Source: Coriobacteriaceae bacterium (GTDB lineage Bacteria; Actinomycetota; Coriobacteriia; Coriobacteriales; QAMH01). From it: a stretch of DNA of 64,000 nt. Both the position numbers and the translations under genes were made by a program. Of the stretch, positions 36,960 through 45,527 are shown piece after piece. Where the stretch lies: NCBI GenBank assembly GCA_025992705.1, contig DAJPGJ010000001.1:1116001-1180000 (forward strand), given 5' to 3'. Position 1 is the first letter of the stretch. Every line of letters begins with the position of its first letter. The notes beneath the pieces were generated by a model. The model saw nothing but the letters and a program-made list of their open reading frames with translations. It had not been told where the DNA came from and searched no databases.

Positions 36960-37696
36960 GCGGACAGGATTCCATGATTTCGATCCAGCACCTCTCGAAG
37001 AGCTTCGGCGACAACGAGGTCTTGAAGGACGTCAATATCGAGGTCGCCAAGGGTGAGGTCGTTGTCGTGCTCGGTCCTTCGGGTTCTGGCAAGTCGACGA
37101 TGCTGCGTTGCATCAACCTGCTCGAGAAACCCACGGGTGGTCACATCTTCATCGAGGGCAAGGAAATCACCGACCCGAAGACCGACGTGAACAAGCTCCG
37201 CGAGCACGTGGGCATGGTGTTTCAGCAGTTCAACCTCTTCCCGCAGCTCACGGCACTCAAAAACGTCATGCTCGCCCAACGCAAGGTGCTCAAGCGTTCT
37301 AAGGAGGAGGCAGAGCGCATCGCTCATTTCGAACTCGACCGTGTCGGGCTGGGCGATCGCGCCGATTACTTCCCCGCGCAGCTCTCCGGCGGCCAGCAAC
37401 AGCGCGTCGCCATTGCGCGCGCCTTGGCGATGGAGCCCCACGTGATGCTCTTCGACGAGGCCACAAGCGCTCTTGACCCCGAGCTCGTACGTGGTGTTCT
37501 CGATGTCATGCGTTCCCTTGCAGAGGAGGGCATGACTATGGTCGTCGTCACGCACGAGATGCAGTTCGCCAAGGATGTGGCAGATCGCGTCATCTTCATG
37601 GAAGGTGGCGTCGTCGTCGAGGAGGGTACGCCCGACGAGGTCTTCAATCATCCCAAGCACGAGCGTACGAAGAACTTCCTCGGACATATTCAGTGA
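36956..37696 (+). CDS. Amino-acid ABC transporter ATP-binding protein (system 2)
   Basis: All ABC ATPase motifs are present in 246 residues: GPSGSGKST, FQQFNLFPQLT, LSGGQQQRVAIARAL, VMLFDEATSALDPE and VTHEM. It is of the GlnQ/HisP group. The ATG overlaps the permease stop and is preceded by GAGAGGGGAGG. Its own stop overlaps the following EamA gene, which may therefore be part of the same transcript. Confidence 0.94.
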   Translation: MSGQDSMISIQHLSKSFGDNEVLKDVNIEVAKGEVVVVLGPSGSGKSTMLRCINLLEKPTGGHIFIEGKEITDPKTDVNKLREHVGMVFQQFNLFPQLTALKNVMLAQRKVLKRSKEEAERIAHFELDRVGLGDRADYFPAQLSGGQQQRVAIARALAMEPHVMLFDEATSALDPELVRGVLDVMRSLAEEGMTMVVVTHEMQFAKDVADRVIFMEGGVVVEEGTPDEVFNHPKHERTKNFLGHIQ

Positions 37697-38568
37697 TGCT
37701 CTACAAGTTTCTCATCGTCCTGGCTACCCTGATTTGGGGTAGCTCGTTCGTCATTGTCAAGGATACGACCGATACCGTCTCTCCGGCATGGATTCTCGTC
37801 GTGCGCTTTGGTCTGGCGGCGCTCATCCTTGCGTTGGTGTACCTCAAGAAGCGCGAACTCTATTTTCGTAAGGATTACATTGCCCTCGGAGCGCTCTTCG
37901 GCTTCCTGCTCTTCATGGGCTATTATCTGCAAACCATTGGCATCACGGATACGACACCGGGCAAGAACGCCTTTCTGACGGGAACGTACTGCGTCATGGT
38001 GCCGTTCTTTGCCTGGGGCATATCCAAGCGTCGTCCGCACGCCTTCAACATCGTCGCCGCGCTCATGTGCATCGTCGGCATCGGGCTCGTGAGCCTCGGC
38101 TCGGGCTTCTCGATGAGCTTCGGCGACCTGCTCACGCTCTGTTGCGCGGTCTTCTACGGCCTGCATATTTGCTTCGTCTCGAAGTTCTCGCAGAATCGTG
38201 ACATCTACGTGCTGACGATGTGGCAGTTCTTCTTCGTCACGATCTTCTCGTTATGCTCCGGCGCCGTCTTCGAGCAGCCGCCGAATTGGGGCGCGCTTGG
38301 CTGGGAGACCTGGGCAAGCCTGCTCTACCTTGGCATTGCCTGCACGGCGCTGGCGCTGCTCTTCCAGAACATCGGTCAGCAGAAGCTCCCGCCTTCGACT
38401 GCATCGCTGCTTCTATCGCTCGAATCGCCCTTTGGCGTGGCGTTCAGCGTCGCCTTGGGTGCAGAGGTGCTGACGGGGCGCATGGTATGCGGTTTCGTGC
38501 TGATCTTCGCGGCTATCTTGGTCTCCGAGCTTGCTCCCGGCTTGCTTGCCAAGCGCAAACCGAAATGA
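37696..38568 (+). CDS. EamA/DMT-family transporter
   Basis: The 290-residue protein has ten hydrophobic segments in two repeats and the family starts ATLIWGSSFVIVK, then GYYLQTIGITDTTPGKNAFLTG and a second-half PSTASLLLSLESPFGVAFS. Members export metabolites such as amino acids; the position after an amino-acid importer operon, overlapping by one base, hints at amino-acid traffic. GTG 37693 is an alternative start. Confidence 0.88.
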   Translation: MLYKFLIVLATLIWGSSFVIVKDTTDTVSPAWILVVRFGLAALILALVYLKKRELYFRKDYIALGALFGFLLFMGYYLQTIGITDTTPGKNAFLTGTYCVMVPFFAWGISKRRPHAFNIVAALMCIVGIGLVSLGSGFSMSFGDLLTLCCAVFYGLHICFVSKFSQNRDIYVLTMWQFFFVTIFSLCSGAVFEQPPNWGALGWETWASLLYLGIACTALALLFQNIGQQKLPPSTASLLLSLESPFGVAFSVALGAEVLTGRMVCGFVLIFAAILVSELAPGLLAKRKPK

Positions 38569-38582
38569 TTTTCTGCCAGCGC

Positions 38583-38741
38583 GTAGGGAAGTCGCCTCGC
38601 TCCGACGGTCGCTTCCCGACAGCCTGCTTCGTGGGGGGGCGTCGGGCAGGCCACTCGCCTCGATGGTCGCTCCCCGACGGCCCACTTCGTGGTCCTTTCG
38701 GCTCGCTCCCTTATACCTCGGCTCGACGGCCTGTCCGACGC
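38583..38741. repeat. Large palindromic repeat, family A, copy 2 (minus orientation) with partial second unit
   Basis: The full unit has arms gcgtcgggcaggcc (38639-38652) and ggcctgtccgacgc (38728-38741), complementary apart from a wobble pair. Read on the minus strand its core matches copies 1 and 3, with the small hairpin ccac-gaa-gtgg (38682-38692) replacing ccgc-gaa-gcgg. A partial unit (38583-38632) precedes it. It fills the gap between the EamA and glycosyltransferase genes. Confidence 0.78.
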
Positions 38742-38760
38742 TAGGTTACTTGCTATTCTT

Positions 38761-39942
38761 TTAGTTAGTAGATGCTTCGTAGAGCGCGATGAGTGCGCCG
38801 ATGGAGACGTCCTGCGAGTACTTCTCGCGCGCGTAGACGGCGACCTCTTCGCGGTCGAAGTCGATGTCGCCATCGAGCACGAGTTGCACCTCACGCGCCA
38901 GGTCCTCGGGGTTTTCGCTTTGGAACAACAACCCGACTTCCGGCGTGATGATGTCGAGGGGGCCGCCCTCGTTGCTCGCGATGACAGGCGCTCCACAAGC
39001 AAGCGCTTCGATGGCGACGAGCCCGAACGCCTCGTTGCGTGAGGTGAGCAACGATACCGTGGCGCAGCTGTACAGGCGGCGCAGTACCTCGTGCGGCTGG
39101 TTGTGCAAGAAGTAGACGTGCTTGAGTCCGAGCTGGGTGGCAAGCGCGGTCATCTCGTCGAAGAGTTCGCCATCGCCGGCAAGTAGGGTTGCGACACCAT
39201 CTCGCTCGTATAGTGCGGCTGCATTGAGCAGTATGTCGATGCCCTTGAAGTACGTGAACTTGCCCGCAAACGATACGATGCTGTCGTAGTCGCCTTCGAT
39301 GCCGAAGTGGTCGAGCACTTCGTGCACGCTGCAGGCCTCCGGATAGAACATTGTGGGGTCGTAGCCGTTCTGGATGAGATGAACCTTCTCGGAGTCGCCG
39401 AAGAGTTTCTCTACGAGCGCGGCGCTGTCCTTCGAGATGGCGATAACGGCACTGGCGGTGTCAAACGCCTTCTTCGCCTGTTCGCGAAAGCGTTCTGACT
39501 TTTCGAAACCGATCAGGTCTGTGCCATGGGCGGTGATCACGAGCGGTATGCCGTAATCGGCTGCATAGCTTGCCTGGACCCAAATATGGCCGCAATGGAT
39601 GACGTCGGGATCGAAAGCGGCAATCTCGTCTTCGATGGCAGCACGAAATGCACCCTCATAGGCGGCCATCTGCGCGTCATCGAGCTCGTAGAAGGTCGTG
39701 ACGCTTCGCGGATGGGTGGTGAAGCACGGAAAGTCGAAGTCCAGTGCCTCGTCGACGCAGGAATCGAAGTAGACGGGATGCAGGCGCACGCCGCCCGTCT
39801 CGAGCTCGGCAAGCTCCTCGTTCTCGGGCATGATGATGCAGACCTCGTGACCCTTGCGAACGAGCGCGCGGGCGATATTGATCGTGTAGACGCCGCTGCC
39901 CGAGCCCTGGAGCGGAAAATGGTTCATGAGTAAGATGCGCAT
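38761..39942 (-). CDS. Glycosyltransferase family 4 protein
   Basis: The 393-residue GT-B enzyme opens MRILLMNHFPLQGSGSGVYT, has HCGHIWVQASYAA and ITAHGTDLIGFEKS, and ends with NEAFGLVAIEALACGAPVIAS, the nucleotide-sugar-binding EX7E motif of retaining family 4 enzymes. It presumably works on a glycolipid or cell-wall glycan. I chose the ATG at 39942, 7 bases after GAGAGGA; nine upstream in-frame codons lack a ribosome site. It is a single gene flanked by a repeat and a divergent MATE gene. Confidence 0.85.
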   Translation of the reverse strand: MRILLMNHFPLQGSGSGVYTINIARALVRKGHEVCIIMPENEELAELETGGVRLHPVYFDSCVDEALDFDFPCFTTHPRSVTTFYELDDAQMAAYEGAFRAAIEDEIAAFDPDVIHCGHIWVQASYAADYGIPLVITAHGTDLIGFEKSERFREQAKKAFDTASAVIAISKDSAALVEKLFGDSEKVHLIQNGYDPTMFYPEACSVHEVLDHFGIEGDYDSIVSFAGKFTYFKGIDILLNAAALYERDGVATLLAGDGELFDEMTALATQLGLKHVYFLHNQPHEVLRRLYSCATVSLLTSRNEAFGLVAIEALACGAPVIASNEGGPLDIITPEVGLLFQSENPEDLAREVQLVLDGDIDFDREEVAVYAREKYSQDVSIGALIALYEASTN

Positions 39943-40035
39943 GCCGTAATCCTCTCTTCGCATAGCCAACGTCTAATTATACGTTTTTATTGCATGTGAT
40001 GGACCTGACATGGGCTTACCAATGCATGCAAGGCG

Positions 40036-40044
40036 TGCTATCCT
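40036..40044 (+). promoter_or_regulatory. Possible extended -10 promoter for the MATE gene
   Basis: TG-c-TATCCT lies 50 bases before the ATG at 40094. The -35 region is not convincing. Confidence 0.3.
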
Positions 40045-40093
40045 CTCTGCGGCAAAATGATGACAGAAGCATTCGAATACGGTTTTATCTCAT

Positions 40094-41584
40094 ATGAACG
40101 AACACAAAGCAGAAACTCCTATGCCCGATCAGAAAAAACTCGAGAAGCGCGAGGAAAAGGGGGAAGACAAGGTCACCCGTATGGGCACGGCGCCCATTGG
40201 CAAGCTCATGCTCGAGTTCTCCATTCCCGCCGTCGCAGCCGTCGTCCTCAATTCGCTCTACAACGTCATCGACTCGATCTTCCTCGGGCAGGCCATGGGC
40301 GAAATCGGCCTTGCCGCAACGCAGGTCGCGTTTCCCATCATGACCATCGTCAACGCGTTTGCGATTCTCGCGGGTAACGGCGGAAATTCGCTCGCGGCCA
40401 TCTTGCTCGGCGAGGGACGCAAGGATGATGCCGAGCGCGCGCTTGGAAATTCCGTGACGGTCATGATCATCGTGTCCATTGCCGCGGCCATCTACGCGAC
40501 GTTCTGGATCGACCCGCTCCTCATCCTCGTGGGCGCAACCGATGTGACGCTTCCGTATGCGCGCACCTTCATCCAGATCATCATCTACGGCATGATGATC
40601 TGTAACATCAGTTTTGGCGTCAACAACTTCATCCGCACGGCAGGTGCCCCCAACCTGGCATTATGGACGACGGTCGTGGGAACGGTCGTCTGCATCGCTC
40701 TCAACTACGTATTCGTCCTCATGTTCGGTTGGGGCGTGGCGGGATCGGCGAGTGCGACCATCATCGGTCAAGCCGTCACGGCAATCATAGTGCTGTGGTA
40801 CTTTGTCTCACCGCGTTCATCGGCCCCTTTCAAGCTTCGCTTGCGCAATCTCGCAATCGACCCCAAAATCTGCAAGCGCCTCATCGAGCTTGGCCTGGCT
40901 CCCTTCGGCTTGCAGGCGGCAATGGCCGTGACGCAGGTCATCAGCAACATGTTGCTCGCCTCGCTCGGCGCGGCTGACCCGATCGGCGTCGATGGCGCAC
41001 TCGCGAGTATTGGCGTCGTCTCAAAGATCACGGGCGTCGTCTTCTTCCCGGCCCTTGGCATCGCGATTGCGGCACAACCCATACTCGGCTTCAACACGGG
41101 TGCGCGCAAGTACCGGCGCGTGCTCAGGACGCTCTACGTCGCCTTGGGGGCGGCAACGGCGATTCTGACGGCGTTCTTCGTGCTCATTCACGTATTTCCC
41201 GAGCAGATTATCTCCGTGTTCGGCATCGAACCTTCGCTCATGAGCTTTGCGGTGTGGGCGCTCATCGTCCAGACGGCGCTCATTCCGCTCATTTCCGTCC
41301 AAGTTATCAGTTCGAACTATTTTCAGGCTACCGGCCAGCCGCTTAAGTCGGCGTTTCTTTCGCTCACACGTCAACTCATCTTTTTGCTCCCCGCGTTTCT
41401 CATTACCCCAACGCTTATTCCAAGTCTCTTTCCGGGGATGACACCGCTCATGGGCTACTGCTTTGCATTCCCGGTTGCCGACGGTCTCTCGGTCCTGCTT
41501 TCGGCCGTTCTCATCATCGCCGAGGTTCGCAAGCAACATCGTCGTATTGCGGATGTTGAGGCAAAGGGCGCGGTGACACAATAA
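40094..41584 (+). CDS. MATE-family multidrug/metabolite efflux transporter
   Basis: The 496-residue protein has 12 hydrophobic segments in two six-helix halves, and MATE motifs such as SLYNVIDSIFLGQAMG, ILAGNGGNSLAA and NNFIRTAGAPN. It exports cationic compounds with Na+ or H+. A hydrophilic N-terminal stretch of about 35 residues rich in Lys and Glu precedes the first helix; no good ribosome site marks the start, and ATG 40121 is possible. A bidirectional terminator separates it from nifJ. Confidence 0.9.
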   Translation: MNEHKAETPMPDQKKLEKREEKGEDKVTRMGTAPIGKLMLEFSIPAVAAVVLNSLYNVIDSIFLGQAMGEIGLAATQVAFPIMTIVNAFAILAGNGGNSLAAILLGEGRKDDAERALGNSVTVMIIVSIAAAIYATFWIDPLLILVGATDVTLPYARTFIQIIIYGMMICNISFGVNNFIRTAGAPNLALWTTVVGTVVCIALNYVFVLMFGWGVAGSASATIIGQAVTAIIVLWYFVSPRSSAPFKLRLRNLAIDPKICKRLIELGLAPFGLQAAMAVTQVISNMLLASLGAADPIGVDGALASIGVVSKITGVVFFPALGIAIAAQPILGFNTGARKYRRVLRTLYVALGAATAILTAFFVLIHVFPEQIISVFGIEPSLMSFAVWALIVQTALIPLISVQVISSNYFQATGQPLKSAFLSLTRQLIFLLPAFLITPTLIPSLFPGMTPLMGYCFAFPVADGLSVLLSAVLIIAEVRKQHRRIADVEAKGAVTQ

Positions 41585-41642
41585 CGTGCAGTTACAGTAA
41601 TGGCAGGATGATAGGGGAGGGGATGACGGGGGACAGCAAAGA

Positions 41643-41676
41643 AAAGGGAGCTCCGACATTTGCCGGAGCTCCCTTT
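41643..41676. terminator. Bidirectional terminator between MATE and nifJ
   Basis: aaagggagctccg (41643-41655) and cggagctcccttt (41664-41676) form a perfect 13-bp stem, with an A run on the left and TTT on the right, serving the + strand MATE gene and the - strand nifJ. Confidence 0.85.
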
Positions 41677-41699
41677 CGCGCAAGGTGACAAGCGAGAGA

Positions 41700-44600
41700 T
41701 CACTCTCCGTTGTACATTTCCTTGAGCTTGAGCAGATGAGCATGACGCGCCATGGCGTCTTGCTCGTTCTTCTCGAAGAGCTCGGTTGCGCGCTCGGGGA
41801 ACTCGCGCGTCAGACGGCTGTAGCGTGCCTCGTTCATGAGGAACTCCTGGTATCCACCGGCCGGCTCCTTGGAGTCGAGGGTGAACTTCTTGCCAGGCTC
41901 GGCAGCCGGGTTATAGCGGAAGAGATTCCAGTAACCGCAATCAACGGCTTTCTTCATCTCGGTATCGCAGCAGGCCATGCCGCCCTTGATGGAGTGCATC
42001 TCGCAGGGGCTGTAACCGATAATGAGAGAGGGGCCGTCATAGGCCTCGGCCTCGTTGATGGCCTTGAGCGTCTGGGCCGGGTTGGCGCCAATGGCAACCT
42101 GTGCGACGTATACGTAACCGTAGGTCATGGCAATCTCGGACAGGCTCTTCTTCTTGATGTCCTTGCCCGCGGCTGCGAACTGAGCGACCTGACCGAGGCG
42201 AGACGCCTTGGAGGACTGACCGCCCGTGTTCGAGTAGACCTCGGTATCGAAGACGAAGATGTTCACGTTCTCCTTGCTGGCGATAACATGATCGAGACCA
42301 CCGTAGCCGATGTCGTACGCCCAACCATCGCCACCGAGGATCCAGAAGCTCTTCTTGGTAAAGAAGCTCTTGTCCTCGAGCAGTGACTTGGCGAGATCGG
42401 ACCCATCGGCCTCGAGCGCGGTAACGAGGGCTGCGGCCGTCTCCTTACTGGCCTGTGCATCATTGCGCGCCTCAAGCCAGTTCTTCGCGGCGAGCTTGAC
42501 GGCATCATCTGCATCGTTCGAGTCGATAAGAGCCTGCGCCTTGACGGCAGCACGCTCCTGCTCGGCCATGTAGCCGAGATACATGCCCAGACCATGCTCG
42601 GCGTTGTCCTCGAACAGAGAGTTGTTCCATGCGGGACCATGTCCATCGCGGTTGACCGTGTATGGCGCAATGCCACCAGGATTGCCCCAGATCGAGGAGC
42701 AGCCGGTTGCGTTCGAGATATAGAGACGATCGCCGAAGAGCTGGGTGAGCAGGCGCGCGTACTGCGTTTCTGCGCAACCAGCGCAGGCACCGGAGAACTC
42801 GAGCAGCGGTTGCTTGAACTGGCTGGCTTTGACGTTGGTCGTACCGGCAAGCTCGGGCTTCTCGGTAATGTTGGCAACGCAGTAGTCGAAGACCTCCTGT
42901 TGAGGAAGCTCGTCCTTGATGGGCATCATCGTGAGCGCATCACGCGGACAGGCGGTTACGCAGACGCTGCAGCCCATGCAATCGAGCGGACTGATAGCCA
43001 ACGTGTACTTGAGACCAGCTTCCTTGGCCTCCTTGCCGTTGGCATCGAGCAGCTGCATGTTGGCGGGAGCAGCCGCGACCTCGGCGGCGTCGAGCGCGAA
43101 GGGCCTGATGGCAGCGTGTGGGCAGACATAGGAGCAGTTGTTGCACTGAATGCAAATCTCCGAGTCCCAGCGTGGAACCGTGACGGCAACGCCACGCTTT
43201 TCGTAGGCCGAAACGCCCAGCTCGAACTGGCCATCCGCATGGTCTACGAAGGCTGAAACCGGGATGTCGTAGCCGTTCATCGTGTTGATGGGCTGCATAA
43301 TCTCTTTGACCTGCTTGACGAGGGCCGCGGGGCCCTCGATCTGCTCCTCGACGGGGTCGCTTGAGGCGCTCTTCCAACTGTCGGGGATATCGACCATCGT
43401 GAAAGCGGTGGCACCGGCGTCGATCGCCTTGTGGTTCATCTCAACGACATTTTGGCCCTTCTTGAGGTAGGACTTGGTCGCCGCGTCTTTCATGTATTCG
43501 ATTGCCTCGGCCTGCGGAAGCACGTTGGCGAGTGCGAAGAAGGCGGACTGCAGGGTAGTGTTGGTGCGCTTGCCCATACCGACACTTGCCGCAAGATCGA
43601 TGGCATCGATCATGTAAAGCTTGATGTTGTTGTCGGCGATGTAGCGCTTGTCTTTGCTGGAGAGGTGGTTCTCGAGCTCCTCGAAATCCCACTGGGAATT
43701 GATGAGCAGCGTACCACCCGGCTTGACGCCGGCGACGATGGGGAAGCCCTTGGTGATGTATGCGGGCACATGGCAGGCGACGAAGTCGGCCTTCGTGATG
43801 TAGTAGGGCGAGCGGATGGGGGAATCGCCAAAGCGCAGATGGCTGATGGTCACGCCGCCCGTCTTCTTGGAGTCGTACTGGAAGTACGCTTGGATGTACT
43901 TGTTGGTGTGATCGCCGATGATCTTGATGGAGTTCTTGTTCGCACCAACCGTACCGTCGCCACCCAGACCCCAGAACTTGCACTCGATGGTGCCCGGTGC
44001 CGCCGTATTGGGGCTATCCGGATTCTCGGGAAGGGAGAGATGGGTGACATCATCGTTGATGCCGACGGTGAACTCACGGGCGGGATTGTCCTTTTCGAGC
44101 TCCTTGTAGATGGCGAAGGCACTCGAAGGCGGCGTGTCCTTGCTACCGAGACCGTAGCGGCCGCCGACGACGGTGATGCCGGTACGGCCTGCCTCGAAGA
44201 GCGCGGAAACGACATCCTGGTACAGGGGCTCGCCGATGGAGCCCGGCTCCTTGGTGCGATCCATGACGGCAATCTTCTTGACCGTGCTGGGCAGAACGTT
44301 GACGAAGTGATCGATGGAGAAGGGACGATAGAGCCGAACCTTGATGAGGCCAACCTTCTCGCCATGCGCGTTGAGGTAATCAACGACCTCCTCGACGACA
44401 TCGCAGAAGGAACCCATGGAGATGATGACACGGTCTGCGTCAGGTGCACCGTAGTAGTTGAACAGGCCGTAATCCGTACCGAGCTTCTCGTTGATCTTGT
44501 TCATGTACTCCTCGACGATGGCGGGAAGCTCGTCGTAGGCGGCGTTGCAAGACTCGCGATGCTGGAAGAAGACGTCGTCGTTCTCATGCGAGCCACGCGT

Positions 44601-45242
44601 GTGGGGGTGCTCGGGGTTGAGGCAGTGGTCGCGGAACGCCTTGACCGCGTCCATGTCGACCATGTCTGCGAGGTCCGCGTAATCCCACTGGGCGACCTTC
44701 TGAACCTCGTGGGAGGTGCGGAAGCCATCGAAGAAGTTGAGGAAAGGCATGTGACCCTTGATGGCGGCAAGATGCGCCACCGGCGCAAGGTCCATGATCT
44801 CCTGGACGTTGCTCTCGGCGAGCATGGCGAAGCCCGTCTGACGACAGCTCATGACATCGGAGTGATCGCCGAAGATGTTGAGCGCATGGGTCGAAAGCGT
44901 GCGTGCGCTTACATGAAAGACACCCGGTAGCTGCTCGCCGGCAATCTTGTACATATTGGGAATCATGAGGAGCAGACCCTGGGATGCCGTGTAGGTGGTG
45001 GTGAGGGCACCCGTACCGAGCGAGCCATGCACCGCACCTGCGGCACCTCCCTCAGACTCCATCTCGATGACCTTGACCTCTGTTCCGAAGATATTCTTGG
45101 TACCATGTGCGGACCATTGATCGACGAGGTCTGCCATGGGGCTTGACGGGGTGATGGGGTAGATGGCTGCGACTTCCGTAAACGCATAGGACACGTAGGC
45201 GGCGGCAGTGTTGCCATCCATCGACTTGAATGTTCTCTCCAT
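41700..45242 (-). CDS. nifJ: Pyruvate:ferredoxin (flavodoxin) oxidoreductase
   Basis: At 1180 residues it is the single-chain form. The N-terminal domain starts with GNTAAAYVSYAFTEVAAIYP; two 4Fe-4S clusters appear in CIQCNNCSYVCP and CMGCSVCVTACP near residue 700-770, and the TPP domain follows with GCAGCAETQYARLL, NATGCSSIWG and GDGWAYDIGYGGLDHV. It converts pyruvate and CoA to acetyl-CoA and CO2, reducing ferredoxin or flavodoxin. It is transcribed alone, with AAGGAGAGAGG before the ATG and a palindrome in its promoter region. Confidence 0.97.
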   Translation of the reverse strand: MERTFKSMDGNTAAAYVSYAFTEVAAIYPITPSSPMADLVDQWSAHGTKNIFGTEVKVIEMESEGGAAGAVHGSLGTGALTTTYTASQGLLLMIPNMYKIAGEQLPGVFHVSARTLSTHALNIFGDHSDVMSCRQTGFAMLAESNVQEIMDLAPVAHLAAIKGHMPFLNFFDGFRTSHEVQKVAQWDYADLADMVDMDAVKAFRDHCLNPEHPHTRGSHENDDVFFQHRESCNAAYDELPAIVEEYMNKINEKLGTDYGLFNYYGAPDADRVIISMGSFCDVVEEVVDYLNAHGEKVGLIKVRLYRPFSIDHFVNVLPSTVKKIAVMDRTKEPGSIGEPLYQDVVSALFEAGRTGITVVGGRYGLGSKDTPPSSAFAIYKELEKDNPAREFTVGINDDVTHLSLPENPDSPNTAAPGTIECKFWGLGGDGTVGANKNSIKIIGDHTNKYIQAYFQYDSKKTGGVTISHLRFGDSPIRSPYYITKADFVACHVPAYITKGFPIVAGVKPGGTLLINSQWDFEELENHLSSKDKRYIADNNIKLYMIDAIDLAASVGMGKRTNTTLQSAFFALANVLPQAEAIEYMKDAATKSYLKKGQNVVEMNHKAIDAGATAFTMVDIPDSWKSASSDPVEEQIEGPAALVKQVKEIMQPINTMNGYDIPVSAFVDHADGQFELGVSAYEKRGVAVTVPRWDSEICIQCNNCSYVCPHAAIRPFALDAAEVAAAPANMQLLDANGKEAKEAGLKYTLAISPLDCMGCSVCVTACPRDALTMMPIKDELPQQEVFDYCVANITEKPELAGTTNVKASQFKQPLLEFSGACAGCAETQYARLLTQLFGDRLYISNATGCSSIWGNPGGIAPYTVNRDGHGPAWNNSLFEDNAEHGLGMYLGYMAEQERAAVKAQALIDSNDADDAVKLAAKNWLEARNDAQASKETAAALVTALEADGSDLAKSLLEDKSFFTKKSFWILGGDGWAYDIGYGGLDHVIASKENVNIFVFDTEVYSNTGGQSSKASRLGQVAQFAAAGKDIKKKSLSEIAMTYGYVYVAQVAIGANPAQTLKAINEAEAYDGPSLIIGYSPCEMHSIKGGMACCDTEMKKAVDCGYWNLFRYNPAAEPGKKFTLDSKEPAGGYQEFLMNEARYSRLTREFPERATELFEKNEQDAMARHAHLLKLKEMYNGE

Positions 45243-45270
45243 GTCTTCCTCTCTCCTTGGGTCATCTTAG

Positions 45271-45289
45271 TTATGTGCAATTCACATAA
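45271..45289. promoter_or_regulatory. 19-bp palindromic operator upstream of nifJ
   Basis: ttatgtg-caatt-cacataa is a perfect 7+5+7 palindrome 28 bases before the nifJ start codon and just upstream of its ribosome site. It resembles half-sites of Crp/Fnr-type or Rex-type redox regulators but matches neither consensus fully. Confidence 0.6.
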
Positions 45290-45454
45290 AGCAATAGCAT
45301 AGCGTATTGGGAACACGGAGATTGTGTGACGAGCTATAAACCGGTGCGCGTAGGTTCAGAGTCGGCGAATTTATCAACGTGGCACATCCGCATATTTCAT
45401 CTACCGAACGGGGAAGTTAAGGCAAAAGACGCTATCGCAAAAAAGCTTTATGCG

Positions 45455-45460
45455 TATAAT
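45455..45460 (+). promoter_or_regulatory. Probable -10 box for the double-ATPase gene
   Basis: TATAAT in tgcgTATAATttttt, 67 bases before ATG 45528. The leader has an imperfect hairpin (ctgaaatgc with gcattttcag, 45470-45494). The -35 region is weak. Confidence 0.45.
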
Positions 45461-45527
45461 TTTTTGGGCTGAAATGCCGCCAAGCATTTTCAGTTAGCAA
45501 GACCGTGAACGTTGCGGGGGTGTGAAG

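Noticed and set aside
43431..44930. A 499-residue plus-strand open frame within nifJ
   Set aside because: Antisense to nifJ, which has cluster and TPP motifs throughout; the product is rich in Asp, Gly and Val as expected from reverse-complement bias.
45290..45470. Gap between nifJ and the ATPase gene examined for a tRNA
   Set aside because: Short tRNA-like words occur (ggttcagagtc), but there is no acceptor stem or cloverleaf.
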